Assembly: GCA_023391415.1 (NCBI GenBank)
Contig: JAEWAY010000013.1
Location: 1 to 64,000, forward strand
Length of the DNA: 64,000 bases
Direction of reading: 5' to 3'
Origin: Bacteroidota bacterium
GTDB lineage: Bacteria > Bacteroidota > Bacteroidia > Cytophagales > Cytophagaceae
Position numbers and translations under genes: made by a program. Below the pieces are notes generated by a model that was not told the DNA's origin, did no database searches, and was given only the letters and a program-made list of their open reading frames with translations. Shown here in pieces: positions 18,323 through 27,035 of this stretch (the first letter of the stretch is position 1; the number at the start of each line of letters is the position of its first letter).

Positions 18323-18505
18323 ATGAAAGGTGTGAGTCCGATTGAAATGCAAAAGTTCTTAAAAGGCGTAAGCTATCCGGCTAAAAGAAATCAGTTGATA
18401 TGTAAGGCTGTAGAAAACGGCGCGGATATGGATGTAGTCGAAGCGATGTTTAATCTACCCGATCGCGAGTATGATTCAACGACGGAAATAAGCAAGGCGA
18501 TGTAG
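18323..18505 (+). CDS. DUF2795 domain protein
   Basis: A complete small protein of 60 residues with the family features SPIEMQKFLKGVSYPAKRNQLI and NLPDREYDSTTEISKAM. Function is unknown; relatives are small helical proteins found across bacteria. The ATG is preceded by the purine-rich GAGGAAAGAG, one of the few Shine-Dalgarno-like leaders in this window. A strong terminator follows, so it is probably a single-gene transcript. Confidence 0.85.
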   Translation: MKGVSPIEMQKFLKGVSYPAKRNQLICKAVENGADMDVVEAMFNLPDREYDSTTEISKAM

Positions 18506-18548
18506 TTACAAGTCGCTGATCACCCAGCTATGGATTAAAAAAAGAAGG

Positions 18549-18582
18549 AAGCCGACAAGGAGCATACGCTCTTTGCCGGCTT
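18549..18582. terminator. Bidirectional terminator between DUF2795 and DUF3127 genes
   Basis: AAGCCG, CAA and GAGC pair with GCTC, TTG and CGGCTT around an ATAC loop. TTTAT follows on the plus strand, and on the minus strand a long pyrimidine/T run follows. It separates two convergent genes. Confidence 0.75.
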
Positions 18583-18595
18583 TATAGTATGTTTT

Positions 18596-18943
18596 CTAAA
18601 AAGGCAGGGAGTCGTCGTCCTCGTTAAAGAAAGTGCTTACTTCCGGAGACCCGTCATTGCTCGGAGCGGAGGATTGTCCTTCCTGTTTTTGAACTCTCCA
18701 GGCCTTGACATCCGTATACCAGCGGCCATTAAACTCACGACTTTCTATTTCTATGGAGGCTGTGATTTGCTGGCCTTCACTCAAGGCGAACTGGTCGATC
18801 TTGTCCCCCCACATGGTTACACAGATTTTTTTGGGATATTGGGACGCGGTTTCGATAACAAAGTCCTGTTTTTTCCATTCTCCGTTTTTTCCGTTTCCTG
18901 ATTGTAGAGGAAGCATTTTGATAATAGTTCCGCTTATTTCCAT
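18596..18943 (-). CDS. DUF3127 protein (OB-fold, SSB-like tail)
   Basis: A 115-residue protein of the Bacteroidota family DUF3127. The body MEISGTIIKML through DVKAWRVQ looks like a single OB fold, and the linker is Ser/Pro/Gly-rich. The last seven residues, DDDSLPF, match the acidic tip with terminal Pro-Phe by which single-stranded DNA-binding protein recruits repair and replication enzymes. A nucleic-acid role is therefore likely, but this is inference. The sequence is less close to canonical Ssb and lacks an obvious SSB aromatic set. Confidence 0.8.
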   Translation of the reverse strand: MEISGTIIKMLPLQSGNGKNGEWKKQDFVIETASQYPKKICVTMWGDKIDQFALSEGQQITASIEIESREFNGRWYTDVKAWRVQKQEGQSSAPSNDGSPEVSTFFNEDDDSLPF

Positions 18944-19155
18944 TCGTAATTGTTTTTATTCAATCTGCAAAGTAATGAAAAATCGGTGATAGAATGAATT
19001 TAAACCAGGTCATAATGAAAGGTGATTCTATATATTTCCCCGGATTAACTATACAGGCGCGTTGTGCTGGTGTCGGTAGCGAATGTTGGATCGATAGAGG
19101 GTGAAGGTTAAGGCGCGTGTTCGCGAGGGAGATCTTACTGTTTGTGATTAAATAC

Positions 19156-19192
19156 AAAAAAATCAGGGATAGTTTTGTCAAACTATCCCTGA
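19156..19192 (-). terminator. Intrinsic terminator with no gene directly upstream
   Basis: A perfect 13-bp stem (TCAGGGATAGTTT/AAACTATCCCTGA) around a 4-nt loop is followed on the minus strand by seven T residues. No protein gene ends at it: the next minus-strand gene to the right already has its own terminator at 19384-19419. Confidence 0.8.
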
Positions 19193-19260
19193 CAGATTAA
19201 AAAATTAGGTTAAGCAAAAAAAATAAACTTAATAAATTGTAACAGGTGTAATTGTTAAAC
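19156..19260 (-). ncRNA. Candidate small RNA
   Basis: A promoter-like element (19267-19296) and a strong terminator (19156-19192) frame about 100 nt of AT-rich sequence without an open frame. The transcript would be mostly unstructured apart from its terminator hairpin, as many Hfq-independent or antisense small RNAs are. This is inference from signals only. Confidence 0.3.
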
Positions 19261-19266
19261 TTGATT

Positions 19267-19296
19267 CGAAGTTAATAAACGTCTTTATAAAGTCAA
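19267..19296 (-). promoter_or_regulatory. Promoter-like element for the candidate small RNA
   Basis: On the minus strand TTG (19294-19296), exactly 19 nt, then TAACTTCG (19267-19274). This is one base from TAnnTTTG, with the correct spacing. Confidence 0.45.
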
Positions 19297-19376
19297 TGCT
19301 TTGCTTGTAATATTTGTCGAAAGTATTTTTATATTTTTGATAATATTCTGATTATATGTCGAATGTATTGTTTGAT

Positions 19377-19419
19377 TTAAAGAAAAAAAGCCCTTATTGA
19401 TTTATCGATAAGGGCTTTT
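19377..19419 (-). terminator. Intrinsic terminator of the coiled-coil protein gene
   Basis: The minus-strand stem AAAAGCCCTTAT/ATAAGGGCTTTT, with extra GAT/ATC pairing in the loop, is followed by a run of seven T residues. It lies 24 bp beyond the stop codon at 19443. Confidence 0.85.
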
Positions 19420-19442
19420 GATCAGAAAATGCAATGTAATAT

Positions 19443-20144
19443 TTATTTACCTATTTGATTGAGTTTGTTTTTAACCACTTCAACCGCTTCTTTCATTTTA
19501 TCCACGTCTTTTTGGCTTTTTTCCTGGTCAGACTTGTTTTGTTGTTGCGCTCTCTCAAGTCGTTTCAGATCTTCCGCGTTTTCTTTTAGCTTATTCTCAA
19601 GATTGATTTTGTCTTGCTTATTTCTTTCAATGGAGCTAACCAGGTTTTCACCTTCTTTTTGGTTTTTCTCATGATCTTTGATTGTCTTGGAAAGGGCTTT
19701 TTCCGCGTCCGCGATTTCCTTGTTGATATCGTCGCGGTAACATTCGGCCGCGAAATCGGTCAAAATCTGGGACGCCGCCCTATAGGATCCTCCACCTTCC
19801 GAAGCGCTCACAAACGACGCGCCGAGGTCGATGGCCCACCATATTTTAGCGCCATCTTTGGTTTTGACAACCTTGGAATATACCTGACCAGGCCTGGACG
19901 TGACACCGGGTATTTCCGCGCCGGTGATGCTTAGCACGCCCTTGGAGCTTTGCACTTTACCATAATTCTTTAATTTTTTTTCCCAGGCTTTCTCTACGGC
20001 TTTATTATCCAGCTTCACGATGGTATACAAACCTGATCGCTGTATGTTGTCTACGATTTCACTGCCTTCCTGAATCAGGATTTTCTGACTCAGACAAGTG
20101 ACGCTGAAAATAAGCAGAATGGGCAGGATAAAAATTTTCTTCAT
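19443..20144 (-). CDS. Secreted coiled-coil protein of unknown function
   Basis: I do not recognise the family. The 233-residue protein has a signal peptide (MKKIFILPILLIFSVTCLSQ), a globular domain of about 110 residues with GVLSITGAEIPGVTSRPGQV and KIWWAIDLGASFVSASEGGG, and then a long coiled coil (about 135-233) rich in Glu, Lys, Asn and Gln. It is probably periplasmic or attached to the envelope. It is transcribed with its own terminator; FKBP lies 118 bp upstream on the same strand. Confidence 0.65.
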   Translation of the reverse strand: MKKIFILPILLIFSVTCLSQKILIQEGSEIVDNIQRSGLYTIVKLDNKAVEKAWEKKLKNYGKVQSSKGVLSITGAEIPGVTSRPGQVYSKVVKTKDGAKIWWAIDLGASFVSASEGGGSYRAASQILTDFAAECYRDDINKEIADAEKALSKTIKDHEKNQKEGENLVSSIERNKQDKINLENKLKENAEDLKRLERAQQQNKSDQEKSQKDVDKMKEAVEVVKNKLNQIGK

Positions 20145-20262
20145 GTTTAGTAAAGGTAATGGTTCAGTATATGATTATATAGCTCACACGAGTGTGTTAC
20201 AGATAGCGGATACGAATTTGTCCTTTCAGGGTTACTTCGCGGAACCCGGGTTCTTTGGTTTT

Positions 20263-20694
20263 TTATTTGTTTTCTACGCTGATAATTTCGATTTCAAAGA
20301 TCAGGTCCGCGTTGGGCGGGATGATATACGCGGAAGCTTTTTTGGGATGGACTACACCTTCCTGGCCATAGGCAAGCCAGGCGGGGATCCATAAAATTCC
20401 TTTTTCCCGCGGCTTCATCAATAGTAAGCCTTCTTCCCATCCGTCGATCAGGTCTCCGGCTCCCACGGTTACCTTCAGAGGTTTTCGTCCAACGTTGGAG
20501 TCAACTATTGTTCCATTACCGAGCTTGCCGGTATAATAAATTTTTATGGTTTGTCCTTTTTCGAGTAGCGGGCCTTTGCCTTTGCGGGTCATCAGGTATT
20601 TAAGTCCGGAATCCGAGTATATGGTATCTTTTTTTTGGGCGAGGGAAGGATGAGTCCAGATAAGCGATAGCAGGAAACAGAATAATAGCCGCAT
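20263..20694 (-). CDS. FKBP-type peptidyl-prolyl isomerase, secreted
   Basis: This periplasmic proline isomerase has 143 residues and a signal peptide (MRLLFCFLLSLIWTHPSLAQ). The FKBP fold follows: KGQTIKIYYTGKLGNGTIVDSN, then LIDGWEEGLLLMKPREKGILWIP, AYGQEG and IIPPNADLIFEIE. Key active-site residues of the family (Tyr, Phe/Val, Trp, Tyr in AYG) are largely present, with VDSN in place of the usual FDSS. It stands between a DHH phosphoesterase gene and the coiled-coil protein gene on the same strand. Confidence 0.92.
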   Translation of the reverse strand: MRLLFCFLLSLIWTHPSLAQKKDTIYSDSGLKYLMTRKGKGPLLEKGQTIKIYYTGKLGNGTIVDSNVGRKPLKVTVGAGDLIDGWEEGLLLMKPREKGILWIPAWLAYGQEGVVHPKKASAYIIPPNADLIFEIEIISVENK

Positions 20695-20740
20695 AGTCTA
20701 TATATGGTGGTTTAACTGCTGGGTTCGTAGCGTCGCCGGC

Positions 20741-21802
20741 TTAGCAACTGCTCCGATCGGTTAACTTTATGGAATTAAGTTCCTCTGAGTAATCTTCGTG
20801 TACGAGTTTTTTGAATTTATTGACCGTTTCTTCCAGCGACAGGTCCGAACGGCCTCCGGCGGCGTTTTTATGTCCGCCTCCATGAAAGTGTGTTCTCGCG
20901 AATTCGTTCGCGCTAAAGTCGCCTTTGGACCGGAAGGATATCTTGACGCTTTCCTCACGCTCGATGATGACGGCCGCGAACACGACATTGTCTACCGACA
21001 ACGCGAAGTTGACCAGCCCTTCCGTATCACCGTTTTGGGAGTCATAGCGCTCCAGTTCCTCGGCGGATATGGCGATATAGGCGGTACGATCTTCCGGTAT
21101 CACGACCATTTTATTAAGCAGCGCGTGGCCGAGAAATCGGAGTTTCTTTTCAGAGTTGTTGTCGTATATGAGCCGGTGAATGCTGGATATGTCTACCGCC
21201 AGATTGATCAGTTCCGCGATAATCAGATGTACCTCTTTGTTGGTGCTCGGATGTCTGAAAGAACCGGTATCGGTCATGATACCGGCGTATATGCACTCGC
21301 CTATGCAGGTGTCCAGCAAGCTTTTGTCGCCCAGACCGACGATGATCTTATAGATAAGTACACAGGTGGCCGCGGCGGATGTGTCTGAAAAGGAAATACA
21401 GGCGAAGTCTTCGGGTTCCAGATGATGGTCGATCAGTATTTTTTTGGCGGAGGCCTTCCTAATGATTTCTCCCAGTTCATTAATTCTGCCCAGCGCGTTA
21501 AAATCCAGGCAGAAAATAAGGTCAGCTTCGTCAACCAGCCTCGCGGATTCCTTTTCATTGCCTTCATTGAAGACAATGACCTCTTTTTCCCCGTGCATCC
21601 ACTTTAGAAACCTTGGATAGTCGGTAGGTGTGACGACGGCAACCTGATGTCCTTTTTTGCACAGGTAGCCCCACATGGCGAGGGACGAGCCAAGCGCGTC
21701 GGCGTCAGGCTTATGATGAGTCGTAATGACGATCTTTTTCGGGGTATTCAGAAGATCTTTTAACTCATTCAGTTCTTGTACGAATGCTCTTCCTGAGGTC
21801 AA
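20741..21802 (-). CDS. DHH-family phosphoesterase, NrnA-like (nanoRNase/pAp phosphatase)
   Basis: A 353-residue DHH/DHHA1 protein. The N-terminal catalytic domain shows THHKPDADALGSSLA, FCLDFNALGR and the signature LIDHHLEP, all metal-binding. The C-terminal DHHA1 domain ends with HGGGHKNAAGG, the substrate-binding loop. Relatives degrade short oligoribonucleotides and dephosphorylate pAp. The start is TTG at 21802. The gene is divergent from ndk with a 171-bp spacer. Confidence 0.9.
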   Translation of the reverse strand: MTSGRAFVQELNELKDLLNTPKKIVITTHHKPDADALGSSLAMWGYLCKKGHQVAVVTPTDYPRFLKWMHGEKEVIVFNEGNEKESARLVDEADLIFCLDFNALGRINELGEIIRKASAKKILIDHHLEPEDFACISFSDTSAAATCVLIYKIIVGLGDKSLLDTCIGECIYAGIMTDTGSFRHPSTNKEVHLIIAELINLAVDISSIHRLIYDNNSEKKLRFLGHALLNKMVVIPEDRTAYIAISAEELERYDSQNGDTEGLVNFALSVDNVVFAAVIIEREESVKISFRSKGDFSANEFARTHFHGGGHKNAAGGRSDLSLEETVNKFKKLVHEDYSEELNSIKLTDRSSC

Positions 21803-21973
21803 TTATAATCGATTTTTAAATGGCAAAAGTGAAAAGTTTTCGCTTAAAAAACAAAACGAAGAGGCTAAACCTTTATTCTGTCATTTAAGTTCAATAGGTG
21901 GGTTATTTGTCGTAAAAGTAGTTATTTTCGCGATAAACTTAAAATTAGACGTATTACAATCCAAACTACTATT

Positions 21974-22393
21974 ATGTCAGGAAATAAGACTTTTAGCATG
22001 ATTAAGCCGGACGCCGTAAAAGATGGCCACTCAGGCGTGATTCTGAAAATGATTGAAGAAGCCGGGTTTCGGATCACCGCTATGAAAATGACGAAGCTTT
22101 CGGAAGAAAGGGCCGGGGAGTTTTATGAAGTACACAAAGAGAGGCCTTTTTACAACGATTTGAAGAAATACATGTCTTCCGGACATATTGTCGCGTTGGT
22201 ATTGGAAAAGGAAAACGCGGTAGCCGATTTTAGAAAACTGATTGGCGCTACGGATCCATCAAAGGCGGATGAGGGTACGATTCGCAGATTGTTCGCCCGC
22301 TCCATAGAGGCCAACGCGGTACATGGTTCGGATTCCGACGATAACGCCGCGATTGAGGCGTCATTTTTCTTTTCCGGACTGGAAAGATATTAA
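21974..22393 (+). CDS. ndk: Nucleoside diphosphate kinase
   Basis: Transfers the terminal phosphate of ATP to other NDPs and dNDPs. The 139-residue length is typical. KPDAVKDGHSG is the N-terminal signature, and the active-site phospho-His lies in AVHGSDSDDNAAIEASFFF. The ATG is the first in frame and fits the family. It is monocistronic, closed by an intrinsic terminator and convergent with scpA. Confidence 0.97.
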   Translation: MSGNKTFSMIKPDAVKDGHSGVILKMIEEAGFRITAMKMTKLSEERAGEFYEVHKERPFYNDLKKYMSSGHIVALVLEKENAVADFRKLIGATDPSKADEGTIRRLFARSIEANAVHGSDSDDNAAIEASFFFSGLERY

Positions 22394-22436
22394 TCCACCT
22401 TTTTCCGGCGCTTTCGCTCCGGGAAATATTGGACAG

Positions 22437-22470
22437 GGACCCTGGAGGTGGAATCCGGGGTTCTTTTTTA
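22437..22470 (+). terminator. Intrinsic terminator of ndk
   Basis: GGACCC, one mismatch, GGA pair with TCC and GGGTTC around a GGTGGAA loop, followed by TTTTTT. It ends 4 bp before the stop of the convergent scpA gene. Confidence 0.75.
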
Positions 22471-22473
22471 CGT

Positions 22474-23235
22474 TCAGGAGACTATTTCGGGTTGGGTTGT
22501 TTTGTCAAACTCTTCAATCCAGAAATTGTTATACCCCTGTCCGATATGGATTTGGATCTGTTGTAGCTGCAATAACTCCAGAATGGAAAGAAAGTTGTAG
22601 ACCACAGCGATCTTGCGCTGGTTGTCGTTGATGATATCCGTGAAAGAGACCCGTTGTCCGCCGGAGATTCTGTGTAGGATGTATTCCTTTTGCTGCTCAA
22701 TGGTATAGGGATATTGCTCGACAAAGTGTTTAGGCTTGTTCTGCTCTTCACTGAATCGGTTTAGCGCCTTTTCATACACCCGGAGCAGACGATATAGATC
22801 CAGATGCTGTAGCTCGTACTCCACATTGTTGATTTCGGAGAGCTTTTTTATTTCCCTGAGGATATTTCCCCGCTGATTTTTGGAGGCTCTTTCTTCTTCC
22901 ATTTGGGAGAGCTCTGCGATCACCGACTTATACTTTTTATATTCGAGCAGGTGCGCGACCAGTTCTTCTCTCGGATCTATCTCATTGCCTTGTTCGTCCA
23001 GTCGCGGACGCGGTATCAGCATTTTCGCCTTAATACGCATCAGCGACGCGGCTACGAGTATGAATTCGGAGGCGACATCGATTTCCAGACACTCCAGATG
23101 CTGGAGATAATCCAGAAAATCATTGGTGATTTTGGATATCGGAATATCGTGTATGTCCAGTTCATCCCTTTCTATAAAGAAAAGGAGCAGGTCGAAAGGA
23201 CCCTGGAATAACGGTAATTGTATTTCGAAGCTCAC
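22474..23235 (-). CDS. scpA: Segregation and condensation protein A
   Basis: This is the kleisin subunit of the SMC-ScpA-ScpB condensin. The 253-residue protein begins (GTG) with FEIQLPLFQGPFDLLLFFIE, the SMC-neck-binding helix, followed by DIHDIPISKITNDFLDYL and ASLMRIKAKMLIPRP. A charged linker leads to a C-terminal winged helix ending near the stop. No scpB is seen in the window. Confidence 0.95.
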   Translation of the reverse strand: MSFEIQLPLFQGPFDLLLFFIERDELDIHDIPISKITNDFLDYLQHLECLEIDVASEFILVAASLMRIKAKMLIPRPRLDEQGNEIDPREELVAHLLEYKKYKSVIAELSQMEEERASKNQRGNILREIKKLSEINNVEYELQHLDLYRLLRVYEKALNRFSEEQNKPKHFVEQYPYTIEQQKEYILHRISGGQRVSFTDIINDNQRKIAVVYNFLSILELLQLQQIQIHIGQGYNNFWIEEFDKTTQPEIVS

Positions 23236-23428
23236 CAGGTAAATTTAGCGCTATATTGAGTGACTTGTCTAGCCTGTGGTTGAATTGTTTCCACAAAACG
23301 CTCGGAGTTACCCACAAGCGTATGTGGAAAAGTAAAAGATTATAGAAAATTCGTATATTCGTCCATCAAAATCATTTGAGGATATTTTGTGTTATTGAAT
23401 AGTTGAGCAACCTCTGATCGCTACGAAA

Positions 23429-25339
23429 TTGATAAAACCCGGGAAGAAACTTGCTACGATAAACTCCGCCGCGGATCTCAGAAAGTTGGAAGAAACGGAG
23501 CTATACCAGCTCTCCGAAGAGTTACGGCAGTATATTATTGATCATGTATCCGTTTACGGAGGTCATTTTTCGGCTAGTCTGGGGGTAGTCGAACTTACAG
23601 TGGCTCTGCATTATGTATTCAATACACCGGAAGATCAACTGGTCTGGGATGTAGGGCATCAGGCTTATGGGCACAAAATTCTGACAGGCAGGAGAGAACG
23701 GTTTCATACCAACAGGTTGTATAAAGGACTGTCCGGTTTTCCAAAGCGTTCGGAAAGCGAATTCGACGCGTTTGGCGTAGGGCATAGTTCCACTTCTATT
23801 TCGGCCGCGCTGGGTATGGCGGTCGCTTCCGGTTATCTCAACGATCGGGACAGGCAGCATATCGCGGTTATCGGGGATGGAGCGCTTACCGCGGGTATGG
23901 CTTTTGAGGCGATGAATCACGCGGGCGTGACCAATACCAATCTTCTGATCGTACTCAACGACAACTGTATGGCTATCGATCCTAATGTGGGAGCGCTCAA
24001 GGATTATCTTGTCGATATTACCACATCGCGTACCTACAACCGGGTCAAGGACGATGTATGGAAAGTGCTTGGCAGGATCAGCCGTTTTGGTCCCAACGCC
24101 CAGGCGATCGTTTCAAAAATAGAAGGCGCGGTCAAAACATATCTGCTCAAACACAGCAATCTTTTTGAATCACTCGGGATACGGTATTTCGGGCCGGTAG
24201 ACGGTCATGATGTCAACCACCTCGTCAAGATTTTTCAAGATCTTAAAAATATTCCCGGGCCCAAAATACTCCATTGCATTACCAAGAAGGGCAAGGGTTT
24301 CGCTCTGGCGGAAAAAGACCAGACACTGTGGCACGCGCCGGGCAAGTTCGATAAGCTGACAGGAGAGATTCGGAAAAATATCTATGATGAACCGCAGCCT
24401 CCCAGGTATCAGGACGTATTCGGGCATTCAATTGTGGAGCTCGCCAAAGTAAATCCTAAAATAATGGGAATAACTCCGGCGATGCCTTCAGGATCGTCTC
24501 TGAATATCATGATGAAAGAACTGCCGGAACGCGCTTTTGACGTTGGAATCGCCGAGCAGCACGCGGTTACTTTTTCAGCGGGACTCGCCACCCAAGGACT
24601 AATTCCATTTTGCAACATATACAGCAGCTTTATGCAGCGCGCTTACGATCAGGTGATCCATGACGTGTGTCTGCAAAAGCTCAATGTGGTATTTTGTCTC
24701 GACCGGGCGGGGATAGCCGGAGCCGATGGACCGACGCATCATGGCGCGTACGATATCGCGTATATGCGTTGCGTGCCCAATATGATCGTGGCGGCTCCGA
24801 TGAATGAGCGGGAACTCCGTAATATGATGTATACCGCTCAACTGGAAGACCAAGGACCTTTTACGATTCGCTATCCAAGAGGACAAGGAGTAACGCCTGA
24901 ATGGCGCTCTCCGTTTGAGGAGATTCCGATAGGCGTCGGGCGGATGCTGGCGGATGGGGAGGAAGTAGCCGTTCTCAGTATAGGCCATGTAGGTAACTAT
25001 GTCGCGGAGGCGCTGAAAGAGCTCGCGGTCGATGATATCCATCCCGCGCATTTTGATATGCGTTTCGTCAAACCTCTTGATGAAGAGATGCTGAGGATGA
25101 TTTTCCGGCGTTTCAACAAGATTATTACAGTGGAAGACGGTTGTCTGCAGGGAGGATTTGGCAGCGCGGTACTTGAGTTTATGGCGGATAATGATTTTCA
25201 TGCCAGGATAGTCCGTCTGGGAATTCCGGATCGTATCATAGAGCATGGCGAGCAGATGGAGTTGCACCGAGAGTGTGGATATGATACCGCGGCTGTCGTT
25301 CGTGAAGTTCGGGCTTTGGTTGGAGTTGTTTTTGAATAA
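23429..25339 (+). CDS. dxs: 1-deoxy-D-xylulose-5-phosphate synthase
   Basis: A thiamine-diphosphate enzyme that condenses pyruvate and glyceraldehyde 3-phosphate, the first step of the MEP isoprenoid pathway. The 636 residues start from TTG, since the next in-frame stop upstream is at 23396 and only CTG and TTG are available. The protein shows YGGHFSASLGVVELTVALHY, WDVGHQAYGHKILTGRR, the ThDP/Mg motif GDGALTAGMAFEAMNHAG with LNDN, and the pyrimidine-domain GIAEQHAVTFSAGLA. It depends on ThDP, whose synthesis operon lies 19 kb away. A terminator follows. Confidence 0.97.
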   Translation: MIKPGKKLATINSAADLRKLEETELYQLSEELRQYIIDHVSVYGGHFSASLGVVELTVALHYVFNTPEDQLVWDVGHQAYGHKILTGRRERFHTNRLYKGLSGFPKRSESEFDAFGVGHSSTSISAALGMAVASGYLNDRDRQHIAVIGDGALTAGMAFEAMNHAGVTNTNLLIVLNDNCMAIDPNVGALKDYLVDITTSRTYNRVKDDVWKVLGRISRFGPNAQAIVSKIEGAVKTYLLKHSNLFESLGIRYFGPVDGHDVNHLVKIFQDLKNIPGPKILHCITKKGKGFALAEKDQTLWHAPGKFDKLTGEIRKNIYDEPQPPRYQDVFGHSIVELAKVNPKIMGITPAMPSGSSLNIMMKELPERAFDVGIAEQHAVTFSAGLATQGLIPFCNIYSSFMQRAYDQVIHDVCLQKLNVVFCLDRAGIAGADGPTHHGAYDIAYMRCVPNMIVAAPMNERELRNMMYTAQLEDQGPFTIRYPRGQGVTPEWRSPFEEIPIGVGRMLADGEEVAVLSIGHVGNYVAEALKELAVDDIHPAHFDMRFVKPLDEEMLRMIFRRFNKIITVEDGCLQGGFGSAVLEFMADNDFHARIVRLGIPDRIIEHGEQMELHRECGYDTAAVVREVRALVGVVFE

Positions 25340-25363
25340 ATTTCCTCAGTTTTATGTCATAAG

Positions 25364-25403
25364 GGCGCTTTTATGCAAGCTTAATAAAAGCGCCTCTATT
25401 TTT
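25364..25403 (+). terminator. Intrinsic terminator of dxs
   Basis: An 11-bp stem GGCGCTTTTAT/ATAAAAGCGCC is followed by CTCTATTTTT. It lies 25 bp after the dxs stop. Confidence 0.8.
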
Positions 25404-26234
25404 GGGGTTTTGAGGATGAGCTTCTTTCTAAATATTTTCCATAGTTTAGGATAAACTTTTTTTAATTATAGCGTGAGAATAGACGCTTTTCCTATTGTGC
25501 CAAAGTGGTCGCTTTGATACGTTCTTCGTATTCCGTAGAGTTTTAACTTTCTCTTTTTTTAAAAAAAATGTGACTTAAGTATTGTTGTTTTCGTTTTAAA
25601 ATATTTATTTAGATTTATTATAAATTAAAAACAAGGGAAATTTGTCGACGTTTGAAGGAATATGGATAGGGTGGATGCACAGTTTTTGTAATGGAATAGT
25701 GATCAAAATTGTTTCCGGGCTCTTATCAGGACGATTAGGTATACTATGAATATACTTGTTGTTTTAAAAAGACTTGGGAATATCTTCTATCGGTGTTACC
25801 GGGCGGACATTGCCCCGTCCGCTCCGGTAATGGCCGGGGAAGTATGACCGGAAGAGCTTCAAAACGATAAAAATACTCACCACAGGAGATGAACCTGGCA
25901 AATCGAATCCTGCTTTATCATGACGAGCGGGATTCGGGTGAGCCAACGCGGGAAATATACGCGCTTTTGAACTCTCCGCTTTCTCACCGATAAGCTTAGA
26001 AGTCATAAATATGGGATTCAGGAGTGAAACTCCTCAAGTTCTACAAGTCCCCGGCCATAGCTATGTCGAATATTTAATTTGCTCCGGAGATGTTATTTTC
26101 CTCTGACTTACTGATAAAAAGGCCTGATTAACTATCGGCTGAAAAAATTCAGATGGCACTTCCGCCTGTATTGTTGCTTTCCATGTTAAAACATTTGCTT
26201 ATTTTTACTCCCTTTATACAGACTCTGGGAAAGA
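25404..26234. other. Long intergenic region between dxs and truA, 831 bp
   Basis: The first 340 bp are AT-rich with no clear feature. From 25796 to 26057 the sequence becomes GC-richer and dense in inverted repeats (listed separately). A 33-codon frame begins at 25746 and an 80-codon minus-strand frame covers 25764-26006, but neither shows family features and both overlap the repeats. The last 175 bp should contain the truA promoter. Confidence 0.5.
25796..26057 (+). ncRNA. Candidate structured RNA
   Basis: Nested complementarity suggests a folded RNA. A 13-bp hairpin, TTACCGG+GCGGAC with GTCCGC+CCGGTAA (25796-25830, one bulge), is followed at once by TGGCCGGGGA (25831-25840), which pairs perfectly with TCCCCGGCCA (26048-26057). 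Inside lie CTCACC/GGTGAG (25876-25881 with 25937-25942) enclosing two hairpins (CAGG/CCTG and GAATCC/GGATTC), and later AGGAGT/ACTCCT (26020-26034). A second CTCACC at 25983 could compete for the same GGTGAG. Strand and function are not known. The pattern does not match tmRNA, RNase P RNA, SRP RNA or a riboswitch that I know. Confidence 0.35.
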
Positions 26235-26978
26235 TTGCGCTATTTCATTGACCTTTCATATTCTGGGACCAACTTTCATGGCTGGCAGATTCAGAAAAAC
26301 GCGCTGGGCGTACAGCAAGTGCTGGAAGAAAAGCTTTCGATGATTCTGAAGGAAAAAATAGAGCTTATCGCCAGCGGGCGTACAGATACGGGGGTACACG
26401 CTCGTCGACAGGTCGCTCATTTTGATACCCTTCAGCCATTCAGCGATGAACTGCTTTTTCGGATCAACCATGTATTGCCGCGTGATATCGCCATCAATAG
26501 TTTTCGTCTGGTCAGGCCGGATAGTCATGCTCGTTTCGACGCGCTGTATCGTGAATATGAATATCGCGTAAGTACTATAAAGAATCCTTTCGCTTATGGA
26601 AGAAGTTGGCAGTTTACCAAGGAACTGGATGTGGAGGCTATGAACGAAGCGGCCGCGTCGCTTTTGAAATATGAAGATTTTGAATGTTTCAGCAAGACGC
26701 GTACTCATGTGAAGACATTTCGTTGTACGATTACCCACGCGGCTTGGGAAAAGCGGCAAGATCACAGGCTTGTATTCAGGATCAGGGCCAACCGTTTTCT
26801 TAGAGGGATGGTTCGAGCGATTGTCGGTACCATGATCGATATCGGCCTGGGTAAAAAGAATCTCGCTGATTTTGAAGAAATTATTATGTCCCGGGATCGC
26901 GGTAAAGCGGGCGCGGCGGCTCCTCCGGAGGGACTTTATCTCGTGGATGTTGGTTTTCCCAAAGAAGTTTATGTTTGA
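26235..26978 (+). CDS. truA: tRNA pseudouridine(38-40) synthase
   Basis: Converts uridines 38-40 of the tRNA anticodon arm to pseudouridine. The 247 residues begin from a TTG codon (RYFIDLSYSGTNFHGWQIQ). The catalytic Asp lies in ASGRTDTGVHARRQVAHFD, and the RNA-binding segment HARFDALYREYEYRV and the C-terminal FLRGMVRAIVGTMIDIG are standard. The ABC exporter gene follows after 57 bp. Confidence 0.95.
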   Translation: MRYFIDLSYSGTNFHGWQIQKNALGVQQVLEEKLSMILKEKIELIASGRTDTGVHARRQVAHFDTLQPFSDELLFRINHVLPRDIAINSFRLVRPDSHARFDALYREYEYRVSTIKNPFAYGRSWQFTKELDVEAMNEAAASLLKYEDFECFSKTRTHVKTFRCTITHAAWEKRQDHRLVFRIRANRFLRGMVRAIVGTMIDIGLGKKNLADFEEIIMSRDRGKAGAAAPPEGLYLVDVGFPKEVYV

Positions 26979-27035
26979 CGCGACCAGAATCTCCCTTTAT
27001 AGTTTATTGTATTATCTAACCATATATAACCAGTT

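Larger units (their letters stand above)
18944..19442. other. Intergenic region, 499 bp
   Basis: No protein gene is seen. The region holds two minus-strand terminators (19156-19192 and 19377-19419) about 200 bp apart with a promoter-like element between them, each listed separately. TTACTTTG upstream of the DUF3127 gene (near 18973) is one base off the -7 consensus. Confidence 0.5.

Noticed and set aside
25764..26006. An 80-codon minus-strand open frame
   Set aside because: It overlaps the inverted repeats and shows no domain; a structured RNA explains the region at least as well.
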